The notes beneath the pieces are model-generated. The model was not told the DNA's origin and made no database searches. It saw only the letters and a list, made by a program, of their open reading frames with translations. From Serratia fonticola (GTDB lineage Bacteria; Pseudomonadota; Gammaproteobacteria; Enterobacterales; Enterobacteriaceae), in contig NZ_CP011254.1 of assembly GCF_001006005.1 (NCBI RefSeq), positions 4,588,001 to 4,652,000 of the forward strand: a DNA stretch of 64,000 bases, written 5' to 3'. Made by a program: the position numbers and the translations under genes. Below, piece after piece: positions 9,562 to 18,949 of this stretch; position 1 is the stretch's first letter, and every line of letters starts with the position of its first letter.

Positions 9562-10545
9562 ATGCATAAATTCACTAAGGCGTTGGCAGTGATTGGTCTG
9601 ACGGCGGTTATGTCACATTCAGCTGTCGCAGAGACCATGAAACTGGGTTTTTTGGTTAAACAGCCAGAAGAGCCCTGGTTCCAGACTGAATGGAAATTTG
9701 CCGACAAGGCGGGTAAAGACCTGGGGTTTGAAGTGATCAAGATTGCCGTACCGGACGGCGAGAAAACCCTCAATGCCATCGACAGCCTGGCAGCCAGCGG
9801 GGCCAAAGGGTTTGTCATCTGCACCCCAGACCCGAAACTCGGCTCGGCGATTGTCGCCAAGGCACGCAGCTACGATCTGAAAGTGATCGCGGTTGACGAC
9901 CAGTTTGTTAACGCCAAAGGCAAACCGATGGAGAGCGTGCCGCTAGTGATGATGGCGGCCACCAAGATAGGTGAACGCCAAGGCGCAGAGCTGTGGAAAG
10001 AGATGAACAAACGTGGCTGGAAAGTGGCAGAGACCGGCGTAATGGCGATTACCTCCGATGAACTGGACACGGCACGCCGCCGTACCGGTGGCTCGATGGA
10101 CGCATTGAAAACCGCTGGTTTCCCAGAGCAGCAAATCTACAAGGTACCGACCAAATCCAACGACATCCCAGGGGCGTTCGATGCCGCCAACTCGATGCTG
10201 GTGCAGCATCCGGAAGTGAAAAACTGGCTGATCGTCGGGATGAACGACAACACCGTGCTGGGCGGTGTACGTGCCACCGAAGGCCAGGGCTTTAAAGCGC
10301 CTAACGTGATCGGCATTGGTATCAACGGCGTTGACGCGGTAAGCGAGCTTTCCAAGAAACAGGCAACCGGCTTCTACGGTTCACTGCTGCCAAGCCCGGA
10401 TATTCATGGCTACAAGAGCATTCAGATGCTGCATGACTGGGTAGAGAAAGGCGTGGAACCAGAGAAGTTCACCGAAGTGACTGACGTGGTGCTGATCACC
10501 CGCGACAACTTCCAGGTGGAACTGCAGAAAAAAGGTCTGATGTAA
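9562..10545 (+). CDS. araF: L-arabinose ABC transporter periplasmic binding protein
   Basis: AraF captures L-arabinose in the periplasm and delivers it to AraGH. I start at the ATG at 9562, preceded by GGAGAG, which gives a clean signal peptide (MHKFTKALAVIGLTAVMSHS, cleavage after AVA near residue 23). An in-frame ATG 21 codons upstream would put charged and aromatic residues before the signal peptide. The mature protein is a type I (ribose/galactose-like) binding protein, with 327 residues in total, normal for the family. It is the first gene of araFGH, with araG beginning 60 bases after its stop. Confidence 0.95.
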   Translation: MHKFTKALAVIGLTAVMSHSAVAETMKLGFLVKQPEEPWFQTEWKFADKAGKDLGFEVIKIAVPDGEKTLNAIDSLAASGAKGFVICTPDPKLGSAIVAKARSYDLKVIAVDDQFVNAKGKPMESVPLVMMAATKIGERQGAELWKEMNKRGWKVAETGVMAITSDELDTARRRTGGSMDALKTAGFPEQQIYKVPTKSNDIPGAFDAANSMLVQHPEVKNWLIVGMNDNTVLGGVRATEGQGFKAPNVIGIGINGVDAVSELSKKQATGFYGSLLPSPDIHGYKSIQMLHDWVEKGVEPEKFTEVTDVVLITRDNFQVELQKKGLM

Positions 10546-10605
10546 GGGGCGAGCCGCCTGCATCAAGCGGGCGGCCATTTATCGCATAGCATTGAGGAAA
10601 GCACT

Positions 10606-12129
10606 ATGACTGCCGTCACGCCCTATCTGGCTTTCAAAGGCATCGGTAAAAGCTTCCCTGGCGTCAAAGCGCTGGATGATATCAGTTTCAACTGTCAGGC
10701 CGGACAGATCCACGCGCTGATGGGGGAAAACGGCGCCGGGAAATCGACGCTGCTGAAAATTCTCAGCGGTAATTACGCCCCAAGCAAAGGGGAGATCCAT
10801 CTCCAGGGACAAGCGGTGCAGTTTGCCAATACCACCGACGCGTTGAACGCCGGGGTGGCGATTATTTACCAGGAACTGCATCTGGTGCCGGAAATGACCG
10901 TGGCAGAGAACATCTACCTTGGCCAGTTGCCGACCAAACATGGCCTGGTGGATCGCAAACTGCTGCGTTATGAGTCCCGCTTACAGCTGGAACACCTCGG
11001 GTTGGACATCGATCCGGATACCCCGTTGAAGTATCTGTCGATTGGCCAGTGGCAGATGGTGGAGATTGCCAAGGCCTTGGCGCGTAATGCCAAAGTGATT
11101 GCGTTTGATGAGCCGACCAGTTCGCTGTCGGCACGTGAAATTGAACAGTTGTTCCGGGTGATCCGCGAGTTGCGGGCCGAAGGGCGAGTGATCCTGTATG
11201 TCTCACACCGGATGGAGGAAATCTTTGCACTGAGTGATGCCATTACGGTGTTTAAGGATGGCCGCTATGTACGCACCTTCGACGATATGCAGCAGGTGAA
11301 CAATGAAGTGCTGGTGCAGGCGATGGTGGGGCGGGATCTCGGTGATGTCTATGGCTATCAGCCACGCGAGCTGGGAGAAGTGCGTTTGCAGCTTACCGAT
11401 TTGCAGGCCGCCGGGGTGAAAACGCCTATCAGCCTTAACGTACGCGCTGGCGAAATTGTTGGCCTGTTTGGCTTGGTAGGCGCAGGGCGTAGCGAATTGA
11501 TGAAAGGAATTTTTGGCGCTACGCGGGTAACTGCGGGCCAATTGATGCTGGATGGCAAGCGGCTCGATGTTCGTTCACCGATCGACGCTATCCGTGCGGG
11601 CGTGATGCTGTGCCCGGAAGATCGTAAGGCCGACGGCATCATTCCGGTGCACTCGGTGCGTGACAATATCAACATCAGCGCACGCCGCAAAAGCATCAAG
11701 GCGGGCTGCCTGATCGATAACGCCTGGGAAACCAGCAATGCCGATCACCATATCCGCGCGCTGAATATCAAAACCCCCACCGCCGAACAGCTGATCATGA
11801 ATCTCTCCGGCGGCAACCAACAGAAGGCGATCCTGGGCCGCTGGTTGTCGGAAGAGATGAAGGTGATCCTGCTGGATGAGCCGACACGCGGTATTGACGT
11901 TGGCGCAAAACACGAAATCTACCACGTGATTTATCAGCTGGCGCAGCAGGGCATTGCGGTGCTGTTCGCCTCCAGCGATTTGCCCGAAGTACTGGGGCTG
12001 GCAGATCGCATCATCGTGATGCGTGAAGGGGCGATCTCTGGCGAGTTGACCCATAGCGAGGCCACTGAGGAAAAAGCCCTCAGCCTGGCGATGTTACGTA
12101 CCCCCGATATTGCAGCGGCGATGGCCTGA
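10606..12129 (+). CDS. araG: L-arabinose ABC transporter ATP-binding protein
   Basis: AraG powers arabinose import. The 507 residues contain two ABC domains, as in all sugar importers of this type. Domain 1 has Walker [10 protein letters not shown] near residue 41, signature LSIGQ and Walker [11 protein letters not shown]. Domain 2 has a degenerate P-loop GLVGAGRSE near residue 290, signature LSGGNQQK and Walker [12 protein letters not shown]. The gene sits between araF and araH on the same strand, separated by short spacers (60 and 17 bases), consistent with one transcript. Confidence 0.97.
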   Translation: MTAVTPYLAFKGIGKSFPGVKALDDISFNCQAGQIHALMGENGAGKSTLLKILSGNYAPSKGEIHLQGQAVQFANTTDALNAGVAIIYQELHLVPEMTVAENIYLGQLPTKHGLVDRKLLRYESRLQLEHLGLDIDPDTPLKYLSIGQWQMVEIAKALARNAKVIAFDEPTSSLSAREIEQLFRVIRELRAEGRVILYVSHRMEEIFALSDAITVFKDGRYVRTFDDMQQVNNEVLVQAMVGRDLGDVYGYQPRELGEVRLQLTDLQAAGVKTPISLNVRAGEIVGLFGLVGAGRSELMKGIFGATRVTAGQLMLDGKRLDVRSPIDAIRAGVMLCPEDRKADGIIPVHSVRDNINISARRKSIKAGCLIDNAWETSNADHHIRALNIKTPTAEQLIMNLSGGNQQKAILGRWLSEEMKVILLDEPTRGIDVGAKHEIYHVIYQLAQQGIAVLFASSDLPEVLGLADRIIVMREGAISGELTHSEATEEKALSLAMLRTPDIAAAMA

Positions 12130-12146
12130 TTGCGAAGGAGCAAGAG

Positions 12147-13130
12147 ATGTCGAGCATGACAACCAATTCTGTGAAAAACCGCGGCGGCCTTGGGTTGGCG
12201 CGTATCTGGGACAGCTATGGCATGCTGGTGGTATTTGCCGTGCTGTTTGTTGCCTGCGTCGTGTTTGTGCCGAATTTTGGCAGCTTTATCAATATGAAGG
12301 GCTTGGGGCTGGCGATATCCATGTCCGGTATGGTGGCGTGCGGCATGCTGTTCTGTCTGGCCTCGGGCGATTTTGACCTGTCGGTGGCGTCGGTTATCGC
12401 CTGTGCGGGTGTCACCGCGGCGGTGGTCATCAACATGACCGAGAGCCTGTGGATCGGCGTGGCTGCCGGTTTGCTGTTGGGCGTGCTCTCTGGGCTGATC
12501 AATGGTTTTGTGATCGCCCGGCTGAAGATTAACGCGCTGATCACCACCTTGGCCACCATGCAGATCTTCCGCGGCCTGGCCTATATCATTTCCGATGGGA
12601 AAGCGGTGGGGATCGAAGACGAGCGTTTCTTTGCGCTCGGCTATGCCAACTGGTGGGGGCTGCCTGCACCGATTTGGATCACCATTGGCTGCCTGATCCT
12701 GTTTGGTTTCCTGCTCAATAAAACCACCTTTGGCCGCAATACTCTGGCGATCGGTGGTAACGAGGAGGCGGCTCGGCTGGCCGGGGTGCCGGTAGTGCGT
12801 ACCAAGATCATCATCTTTGTGCTTTCCGGGCTGGTATCAGCCGCTGCGGGCATCATTCTGGCTTCGCGTATGACCAGCGGCCAGCCGATGACCTCCATCG
12901 GCTATGAGCTGATCGTGATTTCCGCCTGCGTGCTGGGGGGCGTTTCGCTCAAAGGGGGCATTGGCAAAATTTCCTATGTTATCGCTGGGATCCTGATCCT
13001 GGGCACGGTGGAGAACGCCATGAACCTGCTGAATATCTCACCGTTCTCGCAGTATGTGGTGCGCGGCGTGATCCTGCTGGCCGCGGTGATTTTTGACCGC
13101 TACAAGCAACAAGCGAAGAGCAGGGCGTGA
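12147..13130 (+). CDS. araH: L-arabinose ABC transporter permease
   Basis: AraH forms the membrane channel for arabinose import as a dimer. The 327 residues have eight to ten hydrophobic segments and the permease-family sequence LAIGGNEEAARLAGV, the cytoplasmic coupling loop that contacts AraG. The start ATG at 12147 lies a few bases after AAGGAG. It closes the araFGH operon. No clear terminator follows; the next 880 bases hold a tandem repeat array and then araC. Confidence 0.96.
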   Translation: MSSMTTNSVKNRGGLGLARIWDSYGMLVVFAVLFVACVVFVPNFGSFINMKGLGLAISMSGMVACGMLFCLASGDFDLSVASVIACAGVTAAVVINMTESLWIGVAAGLLLGVLSGLINGFVIARLKINALITTLATMQIFRGLAYIISDGKAVGIEDERFFALGYANWWGLPAPIWITIGCLILFGFLLNKTTFGRNTLAIGGNEEAARLAGVPVVRTKIIIFVLSGLVSAAAGIILASRMTSGQPMTSIGYELIVISACVLGGVSLKGGIGKISYVIAGILILGTVENAMNLLNISPFSQYVVRGVILLAAVIFDRYKQQAKSRA

Positions 13131-13229
13131 AGACCCATCACAATTTTGCGATTGCCATGAGCAGCATTTTGCCGAATGGGTAAACTTGCTATAGGTGGAT
13201 AGTGTTTTGTCGTTTATTCAGCAATCTCT

Positions 13230-13957
13230 ATTTTCCCCTCACCCCAACCCTCTCCCTCAGGGAGAGGGAGCTGCACGGAGCGCGTGGTTGACCCGTGCAA
13301 CTTCGGAAAACTTCGGAAAGTAGGGAGTAAGAGGAAAGATAGGTTTTACACAGAAAAATCAATGAACTCTCTCCCGTAGGGAGTGGGAGCTGCACGGAGC
13401 GCGTGGTTGGCCCGTGCAACTTCGGAAAGTAGGGAGTAAGAGGAAAGGTAGGTATTACACAGAAAAATCAATGAACTCTCTCCCGTAGGGAATGGGATCT
13501 GCACGGAGCGCGTGGTTGGCCCGTGCAACTTCGGAAAGTAGGGAGTAAGAGGAAAGATAGGTTTCACACAGAAAAATCAATGAACTCTCTCCCGTAGGGA
13601 ATGGGAGCTGCACGGAGCGCGTGGTTGACCCGTGCAACTTCGGAAAGTAGGGATCAAGAGGAAAGATAGGTTTTACATAGAAAAATCAATGAACTCTCTC
13701 CCGCAGGGAGTGGGTGCTGCATGGAGCGCGTGGTTGGCCCGTGCAACTTCGGAAAGTAGGGAGTAAGAGGAAAGATAGGTATTACACAGAAAAATCAATG
13801 AACTCTCTCCCGCAGGGAGTGGGAGCTGCATGGAGCGCGTGGTTGGCCCGTGCAGCTTCGGAAAGTAGGGAGTAAGAGGAAAGATAGGTTTTACACAGAA
13901 AAATCAATGAACTCGATCGGTCCCCTCTCCCTGTGGGAGAGGGTTAGGGTGAGGGGA
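13230..13957. repeat. Six-unit ~109-bp tandem array inside inverted terminal repeats
   Basis: Between araH and araC the motif CTGCA(C/T)GGAGCGCGTGGTT recurs at about 13271, 13390, 13499, 13608, 13717 and 13826, that is at 119 and then four times exactly 109 bases. Each unit also contains CTCTCCCG(T/C)AGGGAG. The array starts with CCCCTCACCCCAACCCTCTC and ends with its near-perfect inverted complement GAGAGGGTTAGGGTGAGGGG. The outer sequence resembles a widespread gammaproteobacterial palindromic repeat, so the structure looks like a MITE/REP element whose interior was amplified. The period is not a multiple of three, so the short open frames across it are not genes. There are no unique spacers, so it is not a CRISPR array. 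Confidence 0.9.
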
Positions 13958-14014
13958 ACAGGCCACTCATTTTGCCAAGTATTGGGATAAAGAAACGACA
14001 CTTTTGGAGGCCAG

Positions 14015-14932
14015 ATGTATCATCGCATGGTTCAGGAACCCCAACCGAACCCGTTGTTGCCGGGTTACACCTTTAACGCCTACCTGGTTGCCGGGCTGAC
14101 GCCGATTATGGCGGACGGGCCGCTGGATTTCTTTATCGACCGCCCCGGCGGCATGAAGGGTTACATCCTCAATCTGACCATTAAAGGCCAGGGCAAAGTT
14201 TTTGACGGTGAGGAGACGCTTTACTGTAACCCCGGCGATCTACTGCTATTTCCGCCCAAGGCGGCACATAACTATGGCCGATCACCGGATAGTGACTGCT
14301 GGTATCACCGCTGGGTTTATTTCCGCCCGCGTGCCTATTGGGCCGACTGGCTGGAATGGCACAGCAAGGCACATCAGGTAGGGCGTCTGACGCTGCCCAA
14401 CAACCAGTTGCTGACCGAGTTTGACCGGCTATTTGCCAACATTGAGCAGACCCAACGCTCCGGCCGCCGTTTTGCCGAAGAAATTGGCATGAACCTGCTG
14501 GAACGACTGTTGCTGCGCGCGATGGAGGAGGATCCCCTCAGCCCACAGAAGATTATGGACCCACGGGTGATTGAGGCCTGCCAGTTTATTACCGGCAATC
14601 TGGCAGGGGAGCTGCGTATCGATGAAGTGGCCCGCCACGTTTGCCTTTCGCCTTCGCGGCTGGCACATCTGTTCCGTGACCAGGTCGGGATAAATATCCT
14701 GCGCTGGCGTGAAGATCAGCGGGTGATCCGCGCCAAACTGCTGCTGCAAACTACCCAGGAATCGATTGCCACTATTGGCCGGGTAGTTGGCTATGACGAT
14801 CAGCTCTATTTTTCCCGGGTGTTTCGCAAGCGGGTTGGCGTCAGCCCCAGCGATTTTCGCCGCCGCAGCCTGGAGATCAACTACCCGGTGAACCCTTCCC
14901 GGGATCGGCCACTGATTGCCGCATCCCGTTAA
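14015..14932 (+). CDS. araC: Arabinose operon regulator AraC
   Basis: AraC activates and represses the arabinose genes according to ligand. The 305 residues have an N-terminal cupin ligand-binding/dimerisation domain (about residues 20-170) and a C-terminal domain with two helix-turn-helix motifs, [16 protein letters not shown] and [20 protein letters not shown]. The start ATG follows TTTGGAGG at a normal distance. Unlike in E. coli, where araC lies next to araBAD, here it lies downstream of araFGH on the same strand, behind the repeat array. The targets are inferred to be the TATGCA-N7-GCT sites between araB and araF. Confidence 0.94.
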   Translation: MYHRMVQEPQPNPLLPGYTFNAYLVAGLTPIMADGPLDFFIDRPGGMKGYILNLTIKGQGKVFDGEETLYCNPGDLLLFPPKAAHNYGRSPDSDCWYHRWVYFRPRAYWADWLEWHSKAHQVGRLTLPNNQLLTEFDRLFANIEQTQRSGRRFAEEIGMNLLERLLLRAMEEDPLSPQKIMDPRVIEACQFITGNLAGELRIDEVARHVCLSPSRLAHLFRDQVGINILRWREDQRVIRAKLLLQTTQESIATIGRVVGYDDQLYFSRVFRKRVGVSPSDFRRRSLEINYPVNPSRDRPLIAASR

Positions 14933-14960
14933 TTGGCATGCGGATACGACCGTTGTTGGG

Positions 14961-14978
14961 GGCGCAGCATGCTGCGCC
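14961..14978. repeat. Dispersed palindrome GGCGCAGCATGCTGCGCC
   Basis: This is a perfect 18-base palindrome followed by GGTTCAG, in the araC-ydgJ gap. Related palindromes stand at 20148, 34955, 58422 and 59651. The gap 14933-15179 otherwise shows nothing recognisable; small open frames there lack ribosome-binding sites. Confidence 0.6.
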
Positions 14979-15179
14979 GGTTCAGTTTATTGCCAGTTTG
15001 TTAACAATCTGCATTTAGCTCTTGTTCCAGCCCGCATCATGGTGTCAAATCGAATCAATCACGACTTCATCTTTTCTCGCGGCAACACTAGGAGCGGGTT
15101 TCTTGCCCCTGACTTATATGGACGTAGCATTTCAACCGCCTGGAATTGATGCGTATATCGCCCTGTATGAGGAAACAAG

Positions 15180-16220
15180 ATGTCTGAAACAATCCGCGTT
15201 GGCCTGGTGGGCTATGGTTACGCCAGCAAGACCTTTCATGCTCCGCTGATCGCGGGAACCCCTGGCATGGAGTTGGCCGCCGTTTCCAGCAGCGACGCCG
15301 GTAAAGTCCACGCCGACTGGCCGATGATGACGGTGGTCAGCGACCTGCAGGCGCTGTTTAACGACCCCTCGATTGACCTGATTGTCATTCCAACCCCGAA
15401 CGATACCCACTTCCCATTGGCACAACAGGCGATGGCGGCGGGCAAGCATGTGGTGGTGGATAAACCGTTTACCGTGACACTGTCACAGGCGCAGCAGCTA
15501 CAACAGCAGGCAGAGCAGAGTGGACAACTGCTTTCAGTGTTTCACAACCGCCGCTGGGACAGCGATTTCCTGACCTTAAAAACCCTGCTGAAAGACGGCG
15601 CTTTAGGAGAAGTGGTCTATTTTGAATCCCATTTCGATCGTTTCCGCCCGGAAGTCCGCCAGCGCTGGCGTGAGCAAGGTGGTGCTGGCAGCGGTATTTG
15701 GTACGATCTGGGGCCGCATCTGATCGACCAGGCGTTGCAGCTGTTTGGCAAGCCACAAACGCTGTTTGTCGATCTCGGCGAGCTACGCCCGGGTTCACAA
15801 TCGGTAGATTACTTCCATGCGGTGCTTAATTACGGCCATCGGCGTGTGGTGCTGCATGGCACGGTGCTGGCCGCGGCAGAAACTGCTCGTTACATTGTGC
15901 ACGGCACGCAGGGCAGCTTTATCAAATATGGTCTGGATCCGCAGGAAGACCGCCTGAAAGCCGGTGAGCGTTTGCCGCAGGCCGACTGGGGTTACGACAT
16001 GCGCGACGGAGTGGTGACGTTGTCACGTGACGGCATGCTGGCGGAACAGCCGCTGTTGACCATTCCGGGCAATTACCCGGCCTATTACGCCGCCATTCGC
16101 GACGCAATTTCCGGTGCCGGTACCAACCCGGTTCCGGCCAGCGAGGCGATACAGGTCATGGAAATGATCGAGCTGGGCATTGAGTCGGCCAAACAGCAAA
16201 AAGCGCTACCGGTCAGCTAA
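15180..16220 (+). CDS. ydgJ: Gfo/Idh/MocA-family oxidoreductase YdgJ
   Basis: This is a predicted NAD(P)-dependent sugar or polyol dehydrogenase of 346 residues; the physiological substrate is unknown. The N-terminal Rossmann motif is VGLVGYGYASKTFHAP (residues 7-22). The family EKP-like motif appears as VVDKPFTV, which carries the catalytic lysine, and the catalytic-domain histidine lies in WYDLGPHLIDQA. The sequence closely resembles E. coli YdgJ, and its place beside add and the mal genes is conserved. A rho-independent terminator follows its stop. Confidence 0.92.
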   Translation: MSETIRVGLVGYGYASKTFHAPLIAGTPGMELAAVSSSDAGKVHADWPMMTVVSDLQALFNDPSIDLIVIPTPNDTHFPLAQQAMAAGKHVVVDKPFTVTLSQAQQLQQQAEQSGQLLSVFHNRRWDSDFLTLKTLLKDGALGEVVYFESHFDRFRPEVRQRWREQGGAGSGIWYDLGPHLIDQALQLFGKPQTLFVDLGELRPGSQSVDYFHAVLNYGHRRVVLHGTVLAAAETARYIVHGTQGSFIKYGLDPQEDRLKAGERLPQADWGYDMRDGVVTLSRDGMLAEQPLLTIPGNYPAYYAAIRDAISGAGTNPVPASEAIQVMEMIELGIESAKQQKALPVS

Positions 16221-16237
16221 TATCAATAATAACAGTA

Positions 16238-16266
16238 GGGTTCAGAGCGCTTCTGAACCCTTTTTT
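16238..16266 (+). terminator. Rho-independent terminator after ydgJ
   Basis: GGGTTCAGA and TCTGAACCC form a perfect nine-base stem with loop GCGCT, followed directly by TTTTTT. Confidence 0.92.
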
Positions 16267-16294
16267 ACGCATTAATAGCAAGGAATTTTGCAGG

Positions 16295-17290
16295 ATGTCC
16301 TGGTTACAACGTCTACGTATCGACAAGTTTTTACTGGTACTGCTGATGGTGGTGCTGTTGGCCTCATTGTTGCCCTGTAAAGGGATTTGGCAGACCTTCT
16401 TCGAACATTTAACCACCGCCGCAATAGCCCTGTTGTTCTTCATGCATGGGGCGAAACTTTCCCGTGAGGCGATCGTTGCCGGAATGAGCCACTGGAAGCT
16501 GCACCTGGTGGTGTTTCTCAGTACCTTTGCGCTCTTCCCGCTGCTAGGGCTGTCGATGAACGTACTGGTGCCGGGCTTGATGACGCCCACCGTTTATCTG
16601 GGGTTCCTCTATCTGTGTGCTCTGCCTGCCACGGTGCAATCGGCAATCGCTTTCACCTCCGCAGCCGGAGGTAACGTGGCGGCGGCGATCTGCAGCGCTT
16701 CGGCATCCAGCATTCTTGGGGTATTCCTGTCTCCGCTGCTGGTGGGGGCATTGATGCATACGCAGGGAGGCAATACTGACGTGCTGCATGCCATCGGCTC
16801 GATTATTCTGCAACTGATGGTGCCGTTTGTTATTGGCCATCTGGCGCGTCCGCTGATTGGCAAATGGATCGATCGCCATCGCAAACTGATTAACCTCACC
16901 GACCGTTCCTCGATCCTGCTGGTGGTCTATACCGCGTTCAGCGCGGCTGTGGTTGAGGGGATTTGGCACACCATTGACGGCTGGTCGCTACTGACGATCC
17001 TGGTGATGTCGCTGGTGCTGTTGGCGGTGGTACTGATTATCAACACCTATGCTGCACGTTGGCTGGGGTTTGATACCGCCGATGAGATCACTATCGTGTT
17101 TTGTGGTTCGAAAAAGAGCCTGGCCAACGGCATTCCGATGGCTAACGTGCTATTTCCGGCCGCTGCCGTTGGGGCTATGGTATTACCCTTGATGATTTTC
17201 CATCAGGTACAGTTGATGGTATGTGCAGTACTGGCACAGCGCTATGCGCGTAAAACAGCACAGCAACGCGAAGTTGCCGTAACTAAATAA
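16295..17290 (+). CDS. Bile acid:sodium symporter-like transporter (YfeH family)
   Basis: This membrane protein has 331 residues and about ten hydrophobic segments, and belongs to the YfeH/SBF-like group related to bile acid:sodium symporters. The substrate is unknown. Family-like segments are FLYLCALPATVQSAIAFTSA and the later FCGSKKSLANGIPMANVLF, corresponding to the paired discontinuous helices that bind ions in this fold. The start ATG at 16295 is preceded by AGGA. The next gene, a NIPSNAP-like protein, begins 16 bases after its stop, so the two probably share a transcript. Confidence 0.85.
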   Translation: MSWLQRLRIDKFLLVLLMVVLLASLLPCKGIWQTFFEHLTTAAIALLFFMHGAKLSREAIVAGMSHWKLHLVVFLSTFALFPLLGLSMNVLVPGLMTPTVYLGFLYLCALPATVQSAIAFTSAAGGNVAAAICSASASSILGVFLSPLLVGALMHTQGGNTDVLHAIGSIILQLMVPFVIGHLARPLIGKWIDRHRKLINLTDRSSILLVVYTAFSAAVVEGIWHTIDGWSLLTILVMSLVLLAVVLIINTYAARWLGFDTADEITIVFCGSKKSLANGIPMANVLFPAAAVGAMVLPLMIFHQVQLMVCAVLAQRYARKTAQQREVAVTK

Positions 17291-17306
17291 AAGACAAGGA
17301 CGTAGC

Positions 17307-17612
17307 ATGAGCAAGGTAGTCGAGATTTTGCAATATCGTTTACAAGCGGGCAGTGGCAAGCGTTTTCACCACCTCATGCAGCATGATAGCGTGCCGCTCC
17401 ATAAGGCCGCAGGGATCACCGTGCTGGAGCACGGTGTCTCGCTACACGATCCTGATGCCTACTACCTGATGCGGCGGTTTGACGGCATGGCGGAAATGGA
17501 ACAGGTATTGCAGGCCTTCTACCGCAGCAAAGCCTGGTTGGAGGGGCCACGTACCGAGATTGTGGCCCTGATCGAAGAGAGCCACCGGGTGGTGCTGCCA
17601 TATCAATCATGA
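17307..17612 (+). CDS. NIPSNAP-like small protein
   Basis: This 101-residue protein resembles the NIPSNAP / dimeric alpha-beta barrel group: an N-terminal strand (VVEILQYRLQAG), a helix, then YYLMRRFDGMAEMEQVLQAFY. There is no signal peptide or membrane segment. The biochemical role is unknown. It is preceded by AAGGACG and lies in a probable operon with the YfeH-type transporter. The paired terminator after it is shared with the convergent add gene. Confidence 0.75.
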   Translation: MSKVVEILQYRLQAGSGKRFHHLMQHDSVPLHKAAGITVLEHGVSLHDPDAYYLMRRFDGMAEMEQVLQAFYRSKAWLEGPRTEIVALIEESHRVVLPYQS

Positions 17613-17616
17613 AAAA

Positions 17617-17646
17617 CAGGCTCAGCCTTAACAGCGGCTGAGCCTG
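17617..17646 (-). terminator. Terminator between the NIPSNAP gene and add
   Basis: CAGGCTCAGCC and GGCTGAGCCTG form a perfect 11-base stem. On the minus strand it is followed by TTTTTC, so it terminates add; on the plus strand it may help end the NIPSNAP transcript. Confidence 0.85.
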
Positions 17647-17655
17647 GATATTGCC

Positions 17656-18666
17656 TTAGCCAAGTACTTTCGCGCGTAGCGCCTGTTTTTCCTGCTCGCT
17701 GAGGAAGGCCATCTTCAGGCCGTTTTCCTGCGCGGTGCGGATTTCCTGCGGCGTTAATCCCGCCTGTGGAGCCGCCACGCGGTATTCATGCTCAATCTCA
17801 ATGCCTTGCACGGCCGGATCGTCGGTATTGATTGAGGCCACCACGCCATGGCGCAGGAAGGTGGCCAGCGGATGTTGTGCCAACGAAGCTACAGTGCTGG
17901 TTTGTATATTCGAGGTCAGGCACGATTCAATGCCGATGGCATGCTGCGCCAGGTAATCCATCAGTGCCGGATCTTCTACCGCTTTAACCCCGTGGCCGAT
18001 GCGCTCTGCACCCAACTCACGGATCGCCTGCCAGATGCTTTCTGGGCCAGCGGCTTCACCGGCATGAACGGTAATGCGCAGGCCTGCGTCACGAGCACGG
18101 TTGAAATGGCTGAGGAACAGGCTGCCAGGGAAGCCCAGCTCATCACCGGCCAGATCCAACGCGGTAATCCCGTCGCGGTGGGCCAGCAAAGCGTCTAGCT
18201 CTTGCAGGCAGGCCGCTTCGCCGAAGGTACGGCTCATGATGCCGATCAGGCGCACATCAATATCGCGGTCGCGGCAACCAGAGCGAATGCCGTCAATTAC
18301 CGCTTCCACCACGCCAGCCACCGGTAGCTGGTGCTTCATCGCCATGTAGTATGGGGAGAAACGCAGTTCGGCGTAGTGCAATCCAGCGTTTGCTGCATCT
18401 TCCACGTTTTCATAGGCCACGCGACGGCAGGCATCCAGATCGCCCAGCACCGCCACGCCCCAGTCCAGCTTTTGTAAAAAGCTCATCAGATCGGGTTCAG
18501 TCTGGGTGATTTGCACATGGGGAAGCAGGGCAGCTAGCTCGTTGGCTGGCAGGGCTAGATTGAACTGGCGGCCCAGTTCAAGAATGGTTTGCGCGCGGAT
18601 GTTACCGTCCAGGTGACGGTGAATATCGGTAAGGGGCAAGCGGGAGTCAATCATGGCGGCACTCAT
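17656..18666 (-). CDS. add: Adenosine deaminase
   Basis: Add hydrolyses adenosine and deoxyadenosine to inosine forms in purine salvage. The 336 residues carry the metal-binding HRHLDG motif near residue 16, the ITVHAGE motif near 195 with the catalytic glutamate, GHGVKAV, and SINTDDP near 276 with the zinc-binding aspartates. Two starts are possible, [10 protein letters not shown] at 18666 or the inner ATG at 18654, the latter matching the E. coli N-terminus. Neither has a strong ribosome-binding site. The 280 bases upstream hold only the malY terminator and presumably the add promoter. Confidence 0.95.
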   Translation of the reverse strand: MSAAMIDSRLPLTDIHRHLDGNIRAQTILELGRQFNLALPANELAALLPHVQITQTEPDLMSFLQKLDWGVAVLGDLDACRRVAYENVEDAANAGLHYAELRFSPYYMAMKHQLPVAGVVEAVIDGIRSGCRDRDIDVRLIGIMSRTFGEAACLQELDALLAHRDGITALDLAGDELGFPGSLFLSHFNRARDAGLRITVHAGEAAGPESIWQAIRELGAERIGHGVKAVEDPALMDYLAQHAIGIESCLTSNIQTSTVASLAQHPLATFLRHGVVASINTDDPAVQGIEIEHEYRVAAPQAGLTPQEIRTAQENGLKMAFLSEQEKQALRAKVLG

Positions 18667-18919
18667 TGTTTTTGTATAGGTAAAGTGCAGATCAGTATAA
18701 AAACAAACGAATGAAAATAGCTATTGCGTTGCATAAAAAAGTGATTGTAATCACATTAAATCGTAAGTTCGCACTTCAGGATAAGAGGAAGATGTATAAG
18801 GCGGGTAAGCAGAGGCATGCTCTCAGGTCATTAGTCGATGAAATCAGGTCAATCGCAATGGGTTCTGGTTTTAACGGGTAGCATGACAATGCTGAGGGGA
18901 GTTGACGCTCAATGAAAAA

Positions 18920-18940
18920 CCAGGGGCACTACGCCCCTGG
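18920..18940 (-). terminator. Rho-independent terminator after malY
   Basis: CCAGGGGC and GCCCCTGG form a perfect eight-base stem. Read on the minus strand it is followed by TTTTTC. It lies ten bases past the malY stop. Confidence 0.85.
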
Positions 18941-18949
18941 CGATATAAC

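Noticed and set aside
13228..13637. Overlapping short ORFs with repeated peptides in the tandem array
   Set aside because: The repeat period is 109 bases, so units fall in different frames, and no start has a ribosome-binding site; the peptides are a by-product of the repeats.
13230..13957. CRISPR array
   Set aside because: The units are contiguous 109-bp copies with no unique spacers, and no cas genes are present.
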